From positions 26,435,407 through 26,499,406 of the forward strand of contig NC_079515.1 in assembly GCF_000801105.2 (NCBI RefSeq): a stretch of 64,000 nucleotides of DNA. Reading direction: 5' to 3'. Each line of letters starts with the position of its first letter. The stretch's first letter is position 1. A program made the position numbers and the translations under genes. Positions 51,358-63,210 of this stretch are shown piece by piece. The notes under the pieces are model-generated. The model saw only the letters and a list, made by a program, of their open reading frames with translations, searched no databases and was not told the origin of the DNA. Source of the DNA: Raphanus sativus (lineage: Eukaryota > Streptophyta > Magnoliopsida > Brassicales > Brassicaceae).

Positions 51358-52092
51358 TTAAAGATTTAGATCGAGACTCACATGATCTTGCACATTAGGG
51401 CTCAAACCATACCGGTATGAGGACATGCGGTTCTGAGCTGCGGAGCCATCCACTTGTAAAGGTGGATGCGACTGAGAACCGGCCAAGGACGGTAAACTTG
51501 AGTTATCAGAAGAGCCATAACTAGTAAACGCTGGGTTTGAGTTATAAACGCTTCTAACGTTGGAAGATGAAGGCGGTACACGCCATAGACCTAATGGACT
51601 CCCATTGATCGGTCGTGTGTGATACGAGGAGGACGGTCCTGGACCTGGAATGTGTCCTCCATAGAACCTAGCAGCCGGTAAAGATGTGCTGCTCCACGAA
51701 GGGTAGTGACGGTAACCATAGAGATTCGCGTCTTGATGATAAAAATAAGAGGAAGCACCGCGTTTGGCGAGCTGGCGTTCTCTTTTGTGAGCGTTTTGGT
51801 GTCCACCTAGGGCTTGTGAAGTAGGAAAGTTTCTAAAACAATAGTGACACTCGAATCTCCTGTTGTTGTTGCTCATGCTATTGTCCTTACCGTTATCTCC
51901 GGTTTGGTCATCTTCTTCATCTTCTTTGTTTTTGTTATCGGAGTTATCTCCAACGGTGAAATCTTTTCCGAAGAGACGAATGGGTTTAGGGTTCTTATCT
52001 TTGGAGGGAGGACGACGGAAGAAAGGAAGCTGGGAGAAAGATTCAACGTCCATGAAATTTTGAGTTTCTCTTCCTGCATTTGTTTCGTCCAT
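51358..52092 (-). CDS. GIS: C2H2 zinc-finger transcription factor, GIS-like
   Basis: A single-exon gene of 244 residues. The start [15 protein letters not shown] lies a few bases after a (GA)n leader tract (52094-52117). The single plant C2H2 finger at ~81-101 reads [20 protein letters not shown] followed by NAHKRER, with the QALGGH core intact. The N-terminal segment RLFGKDFTV is typical of the GIS/ZFP8/TTG-side group. The C-terminal SLDLNL is an EAR motif; the middle is Ser/Tyr/Pro-rich. GIS (GLABROUS INFLORESCENCE STEMS, At3g58070 recalled) acts in the nucleus upstream of trichome initiation under gibberellin control. A TATATAA box lies at about 52175 on the minus strand. Confidence 0.92.
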   Translation of the reverse strand: MDETNAGRETQNFMDVESFSQLPFFRRPPSKDKNPKPIRLFGKDFTVGDNSDNKNKEDEEDDQTGDNGKDNSMSNNNRRFECHYCFRNFPTSQALGGHQNAHKRERQLAKRGASSYFYHQDANLYGYRHYPSWSSTSLPAARFYGGHIPGPGPSSSYHTRPINGSPLGLWRVPPSSSNVRSVYNSNPAFTSYGSSDNSSLPSLAGSQSHPPLQVDGSAAQNRMSSYRYGLSPNVQDHVSLDLNL

Positions 52093-52640
52093 TGAGAGAG
52101 AGAGAGAGAGAGAGAGAGGAGTGATGCTTTAATATTGGAGTTGTGGGCTGACTGTTCCAGAAAGAAAGACAACGTTTATATAGAACTGATGTTGTATTAT
52201 CTTGTTTGTCAGAAGGTTGATAACATCTAAATATGTTCTTAAAGGTTGATAGTTCTAAGGCTTAGGATTACCATATAGCAACATCAAGTAATTTCGCTTT
52301 TTCAAGTTCATTATGTATTATGTGTTCTTTGTAAATTGTAAACACATATAAATCTTCACGTTGGTAAAAATCTGACGTTTCAAAATATTTTTTTTTGTTT
52401 GCTAGATTGTAAGTCTGATGTTAAAACATATTTTTTTTTAAGTTAGACTTTATTATCTGATTGTATTATACCATCTGCAGTTCTGCACAGTGCACACACA
52501 TTTTTGTTCTATTAATAAAAAATGATATAAAAATATGATAATAATAAATTAAATATGAATGGATCATTTCATTTTCGTAATAATAGTTACAAGTAATGCT
52601 CTCCCTAACTATTAATTCTTGTTTCTATTATATTGTTTTA
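52093..52640. promoter_or_regulatory. Promoter of the GIS-like gene
   Basis: Minus-strand promoter with a (GA)n leader tract (52094-52117) and TATATAA near 52175. The TIR element at 52641 caps it about 465 bp from the TATA box. Otherwise AT-rich. Confidence 0.55.
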
Positions 52641-53261
52641 GGGAAAATCCCATTAAAAACCTCTAAAATGGTCATGACTTTCACTTTAAAATTTCAAATT
52701 TTAAATTTCCATAATAAAGTTTCAAACTAATAACACTCTTAACAAAAAATAATGATAGTGGCTTATGTGTTTCATTATTATTATGTGGTGGACATATTTA
52801 TAAACACAGTTGACCTCATGATTAATTCTATTTATTTTACTTAAACATATCCCCTTCTTATTATTCGAAGAGACCATTTGATAATTAACTTTTAGTTTCA
52901 TGTGTTATTTTCAGTTGTGTCATTTTCTATGTGTCAATTCCATAAACTCTTTCACACCCTATATTAAAAGACCATTTGTTAACTAGACAAATTACAAAAT
53001 TTGCCATTGATCATTATAATATAACTTAACTAATATACTATAATCTTCTTCACTATTGACAAACAACAATTAAAACATCTACGATTAATGATATATTCTG
53101 ACTACTTTCGGAAATATATTTATTACTTAGTCTACTATATAGTTTTATACATAATAAATTATCAAGGCATATTGTACTTTCAGAATATATTGTAGGACTA
53201 TATAGAAATCGAATATGACCATGAGTTTTCACACGACGATGTATTAAAAAGTAACCATTAT

Positions 53262-53750
53262 TATTTTTATAGAGAAACCTAATTTATTTCTTTGGAAACT
53301 GTTTTTATATAGAAACCATATTTTATTTCTTTGTCAATGTTTGAGTCATTGTGGCTTATATGCAACATAGTATATATATACAATGGGTTTATAATATGGT
53401 TTTAAATTATATTATTTCCCTATTGATGATATCTTTGTACTTTTGAATCATTGTTTTAAATTGCCATAAAACGATCCAATATTATTTTTTAAATAATGAT
53501 TGCTTCACCTTTGCTATAATTGTTTTTATAGAGAAACCAAAATTTATTTCTTCACAGAAATGTTTGAGTCATTGTGGCTTATTGAGTTGCATTATAGTAT
53601 TTTGATTCAAGGGGTTTATAATATGATTTTAAATTATATTATTTCCCTATCAATGGTACCTTTGTACTTTTGAATCACTTTTAAAAATTTTCATAAGACG
53701 ATCAAATATTATTTTTAAATACCAATTGCTTCTCCTTTGCAATCAATAAC
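53262..53750. repeat. Tandem duplication, ~250-bp unit
   Basis: Two diverged units share TTTATAGAGAAACC, TGTTTGAGTCATTGTGGCTT, GGGTTTATAATATG and TTAAATTATATTATTTCCCT in the same order, starting near 53262 and 53521. They lie inside the TIR element. Confidence 0.8.
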
Positions 53751-54449
53751 TATGTTTAGTAATCGATAACTATGTTTTGTCAATGCAATATTTCTTAATG
53801 CAATATACTATTTGATTGTTTATTGGCAAACGAAAATATGAATTGTCTTTACAACGTTAATGCAATAGCAGAAAATATATTCCAACGTTAATTAGGTCAT
53901 TGATTCTTTTAATTTAGGTGTGTAAAGATCAAATATGAATTGTCAATCACATTGTTAAAAAAAGAAATATCAATCACAATTTACTTGTGTGACCTAATGC
54001 ATGATCTTAATAATATATCTATGTTAATTATGGTATTGTTTCGAAAATTAATACATGTCAAAGACCAAATTTGAATTGTCAATCACGTCAAATTAAGAAT
54101 ACAAATTTGATTGTCACATATTGATTTTTAAATTTAATAAGATTGACCAAATCCTCAGTTTGTTTCATATTATACAACAATATTGTATAGTATTTAGTTG
54201 TAAGTTTTTTAAAATATAATATATTATGTAAAATTTTATTCTTTACAAAATTCATTAGTTACAATTTTTTTTTAAATTATAAAATTTGTATATCAATTTA
54301 TATGTTATAATAAAAGCTTAGTATATAATATGTGATCTACGTGTTTTTTACTCCATCTTAATCTCTTTCAAACTAAATTTGGTATGCAATTCAATATGTT
54401 TGACCGAAATAAAGACGGTAATTGTTTCCTATCTAAAATATACATTCAA

Positions 54450-55200
54450 TTCATTGATTATTTTTACAAACGTATCAATCAGATCTAAAATTTTGGAGTC
54501 AAGTTTGGAATCAATTCATAATCTTCACTAACTGATTTTTTTTAAAGCAATCAACTAATTTTTCTCAATTATAGTCGCTGAGAAACAAATTTCCATATAC
54601 ACTTCGAGATTCAAATTTTGCGTAATTTGAAAGCTGCATTTTTTATTACAACATGTGTTAAGGCAAGTTTTCAAGTATTTTGTTAATATTTTAATACTTC
54701 GAAGATCATGATCAAATTATGCATAAATCATTTTTTACGAAATGAGACGAAAAACTAATGAAAGAGGTATGTACCTACTACAAAATACTATATTGGAATG
54801 ATTTAATTTTTGAATTCGACCAATCTTAAAACTATGCAATATTTGAAACTACATATATGTTCAAAATTATTAGTCTCAGTTAGAATAAAAAATAAAATTG
54901 ACAATTATTTATGAAATACATTCAATTTCCGTAAACATTGCATATATGTTTCTCTTTCCACAAAAAATATGTATTCAATTCATTGATTGATTTTACAAAC
55001 ATATCAATCAGATCTATAATTTTGGAGTCAAGTTTGGAATCAATTCATAATCTTCATAAATTAATTTTTTAAAACGATCATGTAATTTTTCTCAATTATA
55101 ATCGTTGAGAAACACATTTCCATATACAATTCGAGATCCAAATTTTGCGTAATTTGAGAGCTGCATTTTTTATTACAATATGTGTTAAGGCAAGTTCTAA
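54450..55200. repeat. Direct repeat, ~230-bp units about 505 bp apart
   Basis: The segment with GGAGTCAAGTTTGGAATCAA, CTCAATTATAGTCG(C/T)TGAGAAAC and TTTTGCGTAATTTGA appears near 54450-54680 and again at 54955-55200 with scattered differences. The unique spacer contains no gene. Confidence 0.8.
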
Positions 55201-55551
55201 AATAAATTATACCGCAAGTTTGGAAATATTAATTAGTAAATATTTACTATAATTTTGGTGATTTGTTTTCATCATTAAAACCCTAAACATACAGCAGCTT
55301 CAACACATTTTCTCACCACGTCACTTTTTTCGAATCATTATTAACAAAACTAGAAGTACACTAGGAAACTACCAATGGCGGATTTCATTAATTTATATAA
55401 TTTTTTGGTTACTTTTATAGATTCACTTTCACGAACTATATTTCAATCACACAAAACAAATAAACACAAGATTTAAAAAACTCTGAAGCTTATTTTATTT
55501 ATATATCCACAATTTCGTTGAATCTTTTAACGTGAAATAATATGTAATATT

Positions 55552-56280
55552 CAATGTTTTGAAAACCGACCCGGACACTAAACCGGACGACTACTGGGTC
55601 ACCAGGTCACTGGGTCGACCGCGGATGAACCGCGGATGAACCGTGAATTAATAAATGAATTAATTTTATTATATAATAATATATTAGCTAATAAATAAAA
55701 AACAAAATATAGAAACTAAAGTTATTACTTTCTTAATATCATTAAAACATAAAATAATAGTTTGGATATGTATATATTTTATGTTAAATAAACATTTAGA
55801 ATACTTAACTTTTATATTTTTATTTTTATTTGATATACAAAATATCAAAAATAGTTTATTACATGTAACTAGTTAAGAATTATGACATCTAAAAAATCAA
55901 GAATAAAATTCATAAATATTTAGGTCTAATGTGAATAATAAATTAAACTTCAAATCCAAAATAAACTAAAAGTAAAACAAATTGTAATAAATTGTAAATG
56001 AGCCAGTAAAGGTAAGGAGACGAAGAGAAAAAAGAAGACGGCAATAAAAACCTAAATTTTTAGTTGCAAATTTAGAATATAAAACACAATAAAAAATATA
56101 ATTAACAACTAAAAAGTTATATATTGGTTCAACCGGTACCGGGTTTTGGGTTTTAGTGGGTTTTAGCGGGTTTTTACGGGTTTTAAATTTTGGGTTTTTC
56201 ACAAAACCCAACCCGGATTTATTTTGGGTCACCGGATTTACCGGTTCAACCGCGGATCCGGGTCGGGTTTCAAAACACTG
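55552..56280. mobile_element. hAT-like MITE, copy 3 (diverged), nested
   Basis: Starts CAATGTTTTGAAAACCGACC and ends, in complement, CAGTGTTTTGAAACCCGACC. Flanked by a perfect 8-bp GTAATATT at 55544-55551 and 56281-56288. Same architecture as the copies at 24046 and 58237 (GC arms with CCGGTT, AT core) but a clearly different subfamily (CCGCGGAT words). No transposase. Confidence 0.85.
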
Positions 56281-56881
56281 GTAATATTTGTGCTTATGAT
56301 TTATACCTTTCTAATACTAATATATTTAAAATTATAATTTTATTAAGTTATTTCATCATGCGCTGTTATCACCTAGTATTTTGTTAAATTTTGTCCTTTT
56401 AATAAAACAATTTTTTTCATCATCTCCTCTTCGCTGCAAGGTAAATAAATAAAATTTATTATAATAAACAATTTATATACGAATAATATATCAACCTAGA
56501 ATTATATTAGAGTTTTTTGGTCAGCAAAAAAGAAATATTTATTTTTTCAGATTTTTAAGACTGTTTTACGCAACAATCCAATTAGAAATTTTAATTTAAT
56601 TTATCTATAAATTTAAACAAAATTGTGTATTGATAACAAACTAATTAATTTAGATAAAATATATATTTAAGTAAAACTAATAGAATTAAGCATATCACCT
56701 CAACATTGTTTATAATTATGTCTACCATGATAATAAAGAAAATACATGAACTACTTTGATAGTTTTTGTTGAGCATATTTACTAATTTGAATGTTTATTA
56801 TGTAAATTTAAAATTTGACAGTTTAAAGTAGAAGTAGTGACCACATTGGAGGTTTTTAATGGGATTTTACCATTTGTTTTA

Positions 56882-58236
56882 TTTGAGGATCTATATATAG
56901 AGACTTAAACGATACGTGTGGATATAAATAAGTTAGCTTTTCCATTCACTTTCCCAACGAGAACATCTTCTCTTCAAAATCTTTTGATCCGTCTTCTCGT
57001 TCCTTCTTTTTTGCTATGTTCCTCTGGTTCTATGTTATCTACTTATGTTTCTTATTAATTTCTCACATGTGGTTCTCAAAATACTGGGACATAAGACAAT
57101 GATTATTCAATGCGAATCTCCCTTATATCTTCCATTAATATTTCCCTTTTAGAAAATTAAACCGAATTAGGACATCAGTTTTTTTTTTTGGTTTAGTAGG
57201 ACATCAGTTTTGTGCAAATTTTATTTGGATATTGATCCATTTCTATTAAATAAAGAATTTAGTCATAATTTTTGTTCTACTTCAGTTTACAATTCAGGTT
57301 TCGAGAAATTGGAATTCGATTAAAAACTCTCTCATCCTATAACAGATTCAACATCGATCCTTACTTCAACTAACAATATATAGGAGTTCAAATTATTGTT
57401 AGGAGAAACAATAAGATATCACGATCTAGAATTAATGGAATAGACACATCAATACATCATCTATGTAGAAGACAAAAGTTTTTTTTTTTTTTTGATAACC
57501 GTGGGGATCCTAAAAACTTTCTAAGCACAAAAATTAATTTTACGAGGTCCATAAAAATTCGGATTTTCTTGCCAATTAAGGCGTGTATGGATGGTCAATA
57601 TTATTCGGGATCAGAGCAGAAACTCCAGCTAGAATACCCTTTACCTCTAGACCAAGACGATTTGGTTAGAAAAAAAAAATTTACTGTAAATTTCTGATAT
57701 AAAAACGAGTTGCCAGTTATTAGGTAAATATGTTCATTACCAACAACATACAAACATACATGAAGTTAGGTTTGGACTCTTTTGAGCACATATAATTTCT
57801 CTATTCATTAATATATACGTACGCGGGATGCTACTATTTATAGAGGTAAAGAATAAGTCTTCTCTTTCTCACGGACAAGCTTTTACTTCTTTCATCTCTC
57901 TCTCTCATGCGAAATGTTCTGTAGAGAGTACTTACATTTAGAGAAGTGGTCCTTACATGCTGATCATTCAATGTTGATAATCAACTTGTTGATGTCATCT
58001 ATAAAACTGAATATATGTGTGTGGTCGTCATAATCATGTATTAGTCAAATAAGAACTATGTATATTCATCATTAAAATGTTTCACCATTTCTTGTCATAA
58101 GAACCGTAAATTAGTATATTGCCTTGTGGATACTATATTATGTGTGGTAGACTAAAATGACACAAACGTTGCGAAGAGATTATATTAGTTTTAGTCTCGA
58201 GCTTTTAACGACTAATCAATTGTAAACACTATTATT
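56882..58236. other. Intergenic
   Basis: No gene supported. A TATATAGA-like segment near 56892 with a following CT-rich leader-like stretch (56950-57010) resembles a promoter but no coding exon follows. Confidence 0.4.
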
Positions 58237-58861
58237 CGATGTTTTGAAAACCGGATCGGATACCGACTCGGTGAAGCTACTGGTTGACTGGTTAGACCGA
58301 TTCAACCGGTCGAACCGGGTTTTTTATTTATATAAAAATGTATATAATTATATATTTATACTATATAAACTTTACTTCTACATATAATACTTTCTCTATT
58401 CTTTTTTATTAACTCAAAATAAACAACAAACATAAATCTGATTACTATATAAACTAAATTTTTTAAAAAAAAAAAACAAATGATTTACATCTAAATCAAT
58501 CATATTTATTTATTTTTACAACTAACATTTTAAATTTTAAGAATAAAAATAGTATATGAGAGTCAAAAATATATTTTCACATTCTTTTTAGAAAAATAAA
58601 AAATCTATTAAACAATGATAGTTAAACACTAATTATAAAATATTGAATTTTAGCTAGTACTAATTAAAAACATATAATTATATGTTAATTTTTAAGAACC
58701 GGGTTTTAAAATTAAACCGGGTCACCGGTTTTACCGGGTTTCAGCCGGTTTTACTGGTTTTTATCAAATCCGGGTTTTAAATCGAACCGGACTCGGCTTC
58801 TTTAGCGAGTCACGGTCGGACCGGTTCGACCGGCCGGTCCGATCCGGTTTTCAAAATACTG
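58237..58861. mobile_element. hAT-like MITE, copy 2
   Basis: Starts CGATGTTTTGAAAACCGG and ends, in complement, CAGTATTTTGAAAACCGG. Flanked by a perfect 8-bp CTATTATT at 58229-58236 and 58862-58869. Close sister of the copy at 24046-24676 along its whole length. Its right duplication ends only 4 bp before the next Helitron. Confidence 0.88.
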
Positions 58862-58873
58862 CTATTATTAGTA

Positions 58874-59229
58874 TCCCCTATATATTAAAGGAGAAGCATT
58901 TTTAAGGCTTTCCTTAAACGGTTTTCACCATAATGCATGAGAAAGCTCTATTCCACGTGTCAGTCTGTGAGTGTTTTGAAGAAAAATACAACATTTATTG
59001 CCTAACTTTCTTTCCTTTCTTGCTTATATTACATAAAACTTTCACGACTAATTTTTTCACAGCTTTGTCTAAGCAAACGAAAGCTGACAGAAGCCTTGCA
59101 CGCGAGTTACACTTTCACTGACGGACAAGTCGGGTGAACTCGAGTTGATATTGAAGCAGGCCTATTACCTATTAAAAAGATAACAAAATCAATAATCTTA
59201 TCCCGTGCAAGGCACGGATTATTACCTAG
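58874..59229 (+). mobile_element. Mini-Helitron (356 bp)
   Basis: Starts TCCCCTATATATTAAAGGAG after an A. Ends CCCGTGCAAGGCACGG hairpin, then ATTATTACCTAG before a T. Ends match the Helitron at 20354-22331; the interior lacks the captured gene. Internal CCACGTGTCA near 58952 is a G-box-type site shared with the larger copy. Confidence 0.87.
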
Positions 59230-59962
59230 TTACTTCTAATTGAGATGTACTCTAAGACAAAATTAAGACATTGTTACATCATATGTAATCTTGATTATGT
59301 ACTTGTAAAGAAAATATTTAAGGTAATTCTCTCAAATTGTTATTTTTAAGTTTTTGTCATCAAAAGAATTCACAGAAAAAAATAACCAAAATAGTTTTTA
59401 TTAAAGAGGCAAAGGTCTTATTCCCATTTGTAAATATATAATTATAAATAAAGAACAATAAAATTAAGCATAAAAATAAAATAAAACATTTTTTATGGTT
59501 TCGAATTATATGTTTTTAAATTCAAACATTTTATATTTTTTTCAAATTTTCTTTTTAAATTTTGAAAATACTTTTTGAAACTACCTTTTAATTTTAAATT
59601 TTAATTTTGAAATTTTAATATTTATTTAAAAATAAATAAACTCAACCCTTAAAGTCTCCACTCCTTAGCTTTAAACATTAAGTCTAAAATAGCTACTCCA
59701 AAAAAGTATAAATATATATTTACTTTTTAATGAAATTTTTTTGGTCACCGTCAACTAAAATGAAGTGAAAATGATGGCTCTTTTGGATATCTTCGGTGGA
59801 CTTTCCGGCTTAGTTCCGGTAGACGATTATTAGACGGTAGTCGAATCTATTTCGAGAGCATCCTGATACCAAAATCATTGATTTTTTTGTCATTTTCTTC
59901 TTTAAAAGGCTCTCTTTTGACGAAGATGTTAAAAAGGTATCATAAGGAATTACTCAAATATT
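59230..59962. other. Intergenic, AT-rich
   Basis: Nothing recognisable; no gene. Confidence 0.5.
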
Positions 59963-59975
59963 TTGGACACAAAGT

Positions 59976-60015
59976 GAAGAAGAAGCGTGAATCTGATATA
60001 ATTTGTAACCACTCT

Positions 60016-60062
<47 letters not shown>

Positions 60063-60830
60063 TCTCTGCCGTAAAACTACTCTTCCGGCCGACGGAGTGG
60101 GCTTTCACAGCCACCGTTCGCCGGTCCGGTTTCTTTTCATCAGTTGTTAGCTTTGGTCTTTTCGTTTCTTTTTGTGTAGATCTATTAGCTTCCGGCGCTG
60201 CATCTCCTTCTGGATGGGTGTTCGGCTCTTGTCGTCGCCGTTGCTTCTATTAGACAAAGGAGAACGGTCGGCTAAAGACTTTTCGTTAGGTGGAGGCTCG
60301 GTTATGGCTCCGTTGATGTCCTAAGTTTCGATTCTATGGTGGTTGTTGGGTTCGATCGTCGGATGAGATCTCGACGTGTCGATGGATGCTCTCCGGAGAT
60401 CGTAGTCTGGGTGTTATAGAAGGTGACCTCGAGAGCTCTGGATGAGATCTCGGACTAGATCTGATGAAGCTCTGTTCAAGCGTTGTTGATGGGTTAAGAT
60501 TACTCGGTCTCCGACAAGGTATGGAGGAAGAGATCCGATGGTGGGGGCTGGTGGTATGTGACGACTAGACGGTCTCGGTCGTGCTCCCCGGTGCAGATCT
60601 GTTTGCGGCTTTTGGTGGCGAAGAGGTGGCGGCCGATGGTTCTCGTGTCTGGTTTCGTAGATCGAGTGGCACTCTCTTTGCTAGGGTTTCTAGTGTTTTG
60701 GGCCTTTGGACTATTTGTATTTTAATTTTATGTTGGCCTGTTAGAAAGGCTTCTCTTGCTTGTATTGTTTGGGCTTTGGTCCACTTGGACTTTGCTCTTT
60801 TATTAAATTTCAGAAGGAAAAAAAAAAAAA
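59976..60830 (+). mobile_element. Poly(A)-tailed, ORF-less retroposon with 13-bp target duplication
   Basis: TTGGACACAAAGT lies immediately before (59963-59975) and after (60831-60843) this 855-bp segment, which ends in 13 A. It opens near a (GA)n run (60016-60061), is GC-rich in the middle, and ends in a T-rich 3' part (GGGCCTTTGGACTATTTGTA and similar). No reverse-transcriptase frame; the only ORFs are short and on both strands. The perfect 13-bp duplication implies a fairly recent LINE-machinery insertion. The source transcript is unknown. Confidence 0.78.
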
Positions 60831-60843
60831 TTGGACACAAAGT

Positions 60844-61524
60844 TATCTTAATTTGCAGAGTGTTGGTTGAGTTTATGTCGTTGACAAAAAATTACTCAAA
60901 TACGTCAGTATAATCGAGAAGGTTTGATAGCTTTGGGTTATTATATAGTGAGAGAAAAACATCACATGTACAAACCAAACAAATCACACAAACTATTGGT
61001 GGACCCGTCGAACGAAGTTGAACCCTACATAGCCTTAAAAGCCCACAAAGTCTCTCTGAAACCCTAACAGCAACACTTGGTTAGAGACACCTTTGCTTTG
61101 CCATTAAAGTCATAGTCATGTGCTTCAGAGATGAATTGGTTTTTGGTAAAGGGACCATTAACATCTCATTTTCTCTCTTTTTTTCCTCCTTTCTTTTTGA
61201 TAAAACCTATCGGCTGATCTGGTCGGCGTTTAGTGTTAAAGAGTGTACTTACTTAAAAATGTACTACACTATCTGGCTCGAGTTTAGAATATCTTCCAAT
61301 TAATGTCAAGAGATAAACCGATCGTCTGTTACGATTCACCATATAAACCATTTAAACCAAACCTCAAACCTAGACTGACCAAGAAAATCGAACCTTTTTT
61401 TCGATGCAACTACACCACTACTCTTTTACCCATGTATCCATCTTTACATGTGTTTTTTTCTTTTTTGGTAAAATGTTTAGATTTTGCATCTTCAGGTTCT
61501 CACACACTGCTTTTAAAAGTAAAA
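60844..61524. other. Intergenic
   Basis: No gene. A slightly GC-richer segment at 61000-61110 could be a promoter remnant; nothing confirms it. Confidence 0.4.
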
Positions 61525-62100
61525 CTAGGTAATTACCCGTGCCTTGCACGGGATGAGATTATTAATTTTGTTATCTTTTTAATAGGCATGAGTATTTAGG
61601 CCGTATCCGTCGTTTTTTTCGGATACTGGGTTTCTTAGATTTGAAAATTAAGTCTCGTTTGGATATTACAAAATTCTGATTCGGGTTCGAGTCGAGTCCT
61701 CTCGGGTTCGAGTGGGTTCGGTTTTGATGTAAAAAACCTTAAAATAACTGAATAACTAATATATCTGAAACTGGTTCATACTCAAATTAACCATATTACC
61801 CGATTCGGTTCAGGTATTTTGTATCCAAACTACCCAAATGTACAAAAAACTAAAATTACTCATTGGACACGGTTTTTGAGTATTTCTATACAAACTATCA
61901 TATTTTATCTGAAAATATACAAAATAATTAATATATTTAATATATAATTTTGATTTTAATTTTTAAAATAACTATACATATAATTATAAATAATATTTTT
62001 AAATATATATTTACACTTCGGAAATCTTCATATACTCATTCGGTTCTCGGTTCGGATCGGGTTGAGTACCGGTTCTTCGGATACATCAGTTTAGGAACCA
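61525..62100 (-). mobile_element. Helitron 3' portion (minus orientation)
   Basis: CTAG at 61525-61528 after an A, then in complement the hairpin of CCCGTGCAAGGCACGGG. The following ~550 bp match, reversed, the 3' half of the Helitron at 20354-22331 (for example GTTGAGTACCGGTTCTTCGG at ~62060). The 5' end could not be found; probably truncated. Confidence 0.75.
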
Positions 62101-62683
62101 TTCGGTTATTTACTCCGTGTCTGATCGAGTTCGGGACCTTGAATTTCGGTTCGGTTTCGGCTCGGTTCGTCAGTTCCGGATATTTTTACCTGTCCTACTT
62201 TTTAAGATAAAAAACATTATATCTGTTTAATCTGGATATTCGTTCGGTATTATGTTATTTTTTAACCTCCTAAAATATAAATACCATTCTAAATCCATAT
62301 TTATTTTGTTTTGTTCGGTTGAAGTGATCAAGGTTTTTAATTTTTCGGTGATAAACCTAAAACTATTATATTTGTTTGGTTTTATGTTATATGAATTTTC
62401 GACAGTTATTATGTCGAACTAATGGTTTCATTTCTAAGTTTCTAAATGCTTGCAAAATCAAATAAAATCTAAATAATAGTTTAAGAAAAAGGACATCCAA
62501 TATTATTTGTATTGTTTGTACAAAAAATGTTGGTGATATTTTAAGATTTTGCATTTTATATAAGATAATCTATTATTATTTTTGTTGTTTGAACTTAGAC
62601 ATAATATAAAAAGTTGTATATTTATACTCATAGAAATTGTTTTTTATTGAGTTTAATAATGTAAATTTTTATTAGTGTTAATG

Positions 62684-63201
62684 TGAGTACCCGCATAGCA
62701 TGTTTCCCATGTCTTCTCGATCTGATCTTGCATCAGGTCCTTCATGTGATTATGATCATCTAAAACGGTAAACAAAATACATTAAATTTAAATAATCACA
62801 TACGAAAATATCATTAGAAGTTAACCACTTACCTTTAACTTCGGTTCTTTTAGAAAACTCTTGGTGCAATCAGCTCCCCAAAGAAATCCCTTGTAGTCAC
62901 TCTCGCTGAGACCATCAGCCATCCATGGACATGACCATAAAACATAGTTTAGAGTTTTATTCCCATCATCGTCATCATCATTCTCACCAACCTGTCTCCT
63001 CCTCTCAATCTTGTCAAGTTCCTCTAAAGAACCCAACAGTAAAGTGTTATCTTCATAGACCCGAGAATAGCTTTGAAAGAGACCTCCATGAGTTATGTAG
63101 ATGCTATTTGATATCACAGTTGCCAAATGTAACATTTTGAAACAATCTTTGCACTTGGAGTATAACGTTGGACCCTGCTCATCACCGTATCTGTCACATG
63201 T
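62684..63201 (-). pseudogene. PP7-like: PP7-type Ser/Thr phosphatase exon fragment, decayed
   Basis: The minus-strand exon 63201-62833 encodes 123 residues of a PPP-family phosphatase: [54 protein letters not shown], an Asp-rich insert, then [20 protein letters not shown]. It ends at a good donor (AAG|GTAAGT). The next exon (from 62759) starts MIII then shifts frame just before HEGPDARSDREDMGNMLCGY and is cut short around 62684. The exons that would carry the metal-binding GDxHG, GDxVDRG and GNHE motifs are absent. The HGG motif survives. Catalytically dead as it stands. Confidence 0.8.
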
Positions 63202-63210
63202 CTTTTTCAA

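Larger units (their letters stand above)
52641..56871. mobile_element. 4.2-kb TIR element (Mutator-like, non-autonomous) with nested MITE
   Basis: Long imperfect inverted ends: 52641-52690 (GGGAAAATCCCATTAAAAAC...) and, reverse-complemented, 56822-56871 (GGTAAAATCCCATTAAAAAC...), roughly 80% alike over 50 bp. The flanks ATTGTTTTA (52632-52640) and ATTTGTTTTA (56872-56881) differ by one inserted T, so the 9-bp duplication of Mutator elements is suggested, not exact. The interior is AT-rich with no transposase and holds duplicated segments (53262-53750; 54450-54680 and 54955-55200). A hAT-like MITE (55552-56280) sits inside with its own perfect duplication. Confidence 0.65.

Noticed and set aside
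60565..60913. 91- and 110-residue frames on opposite strands
   Set aside because: Overlapping accidental frames across the poly(A) retroposon and its flank.
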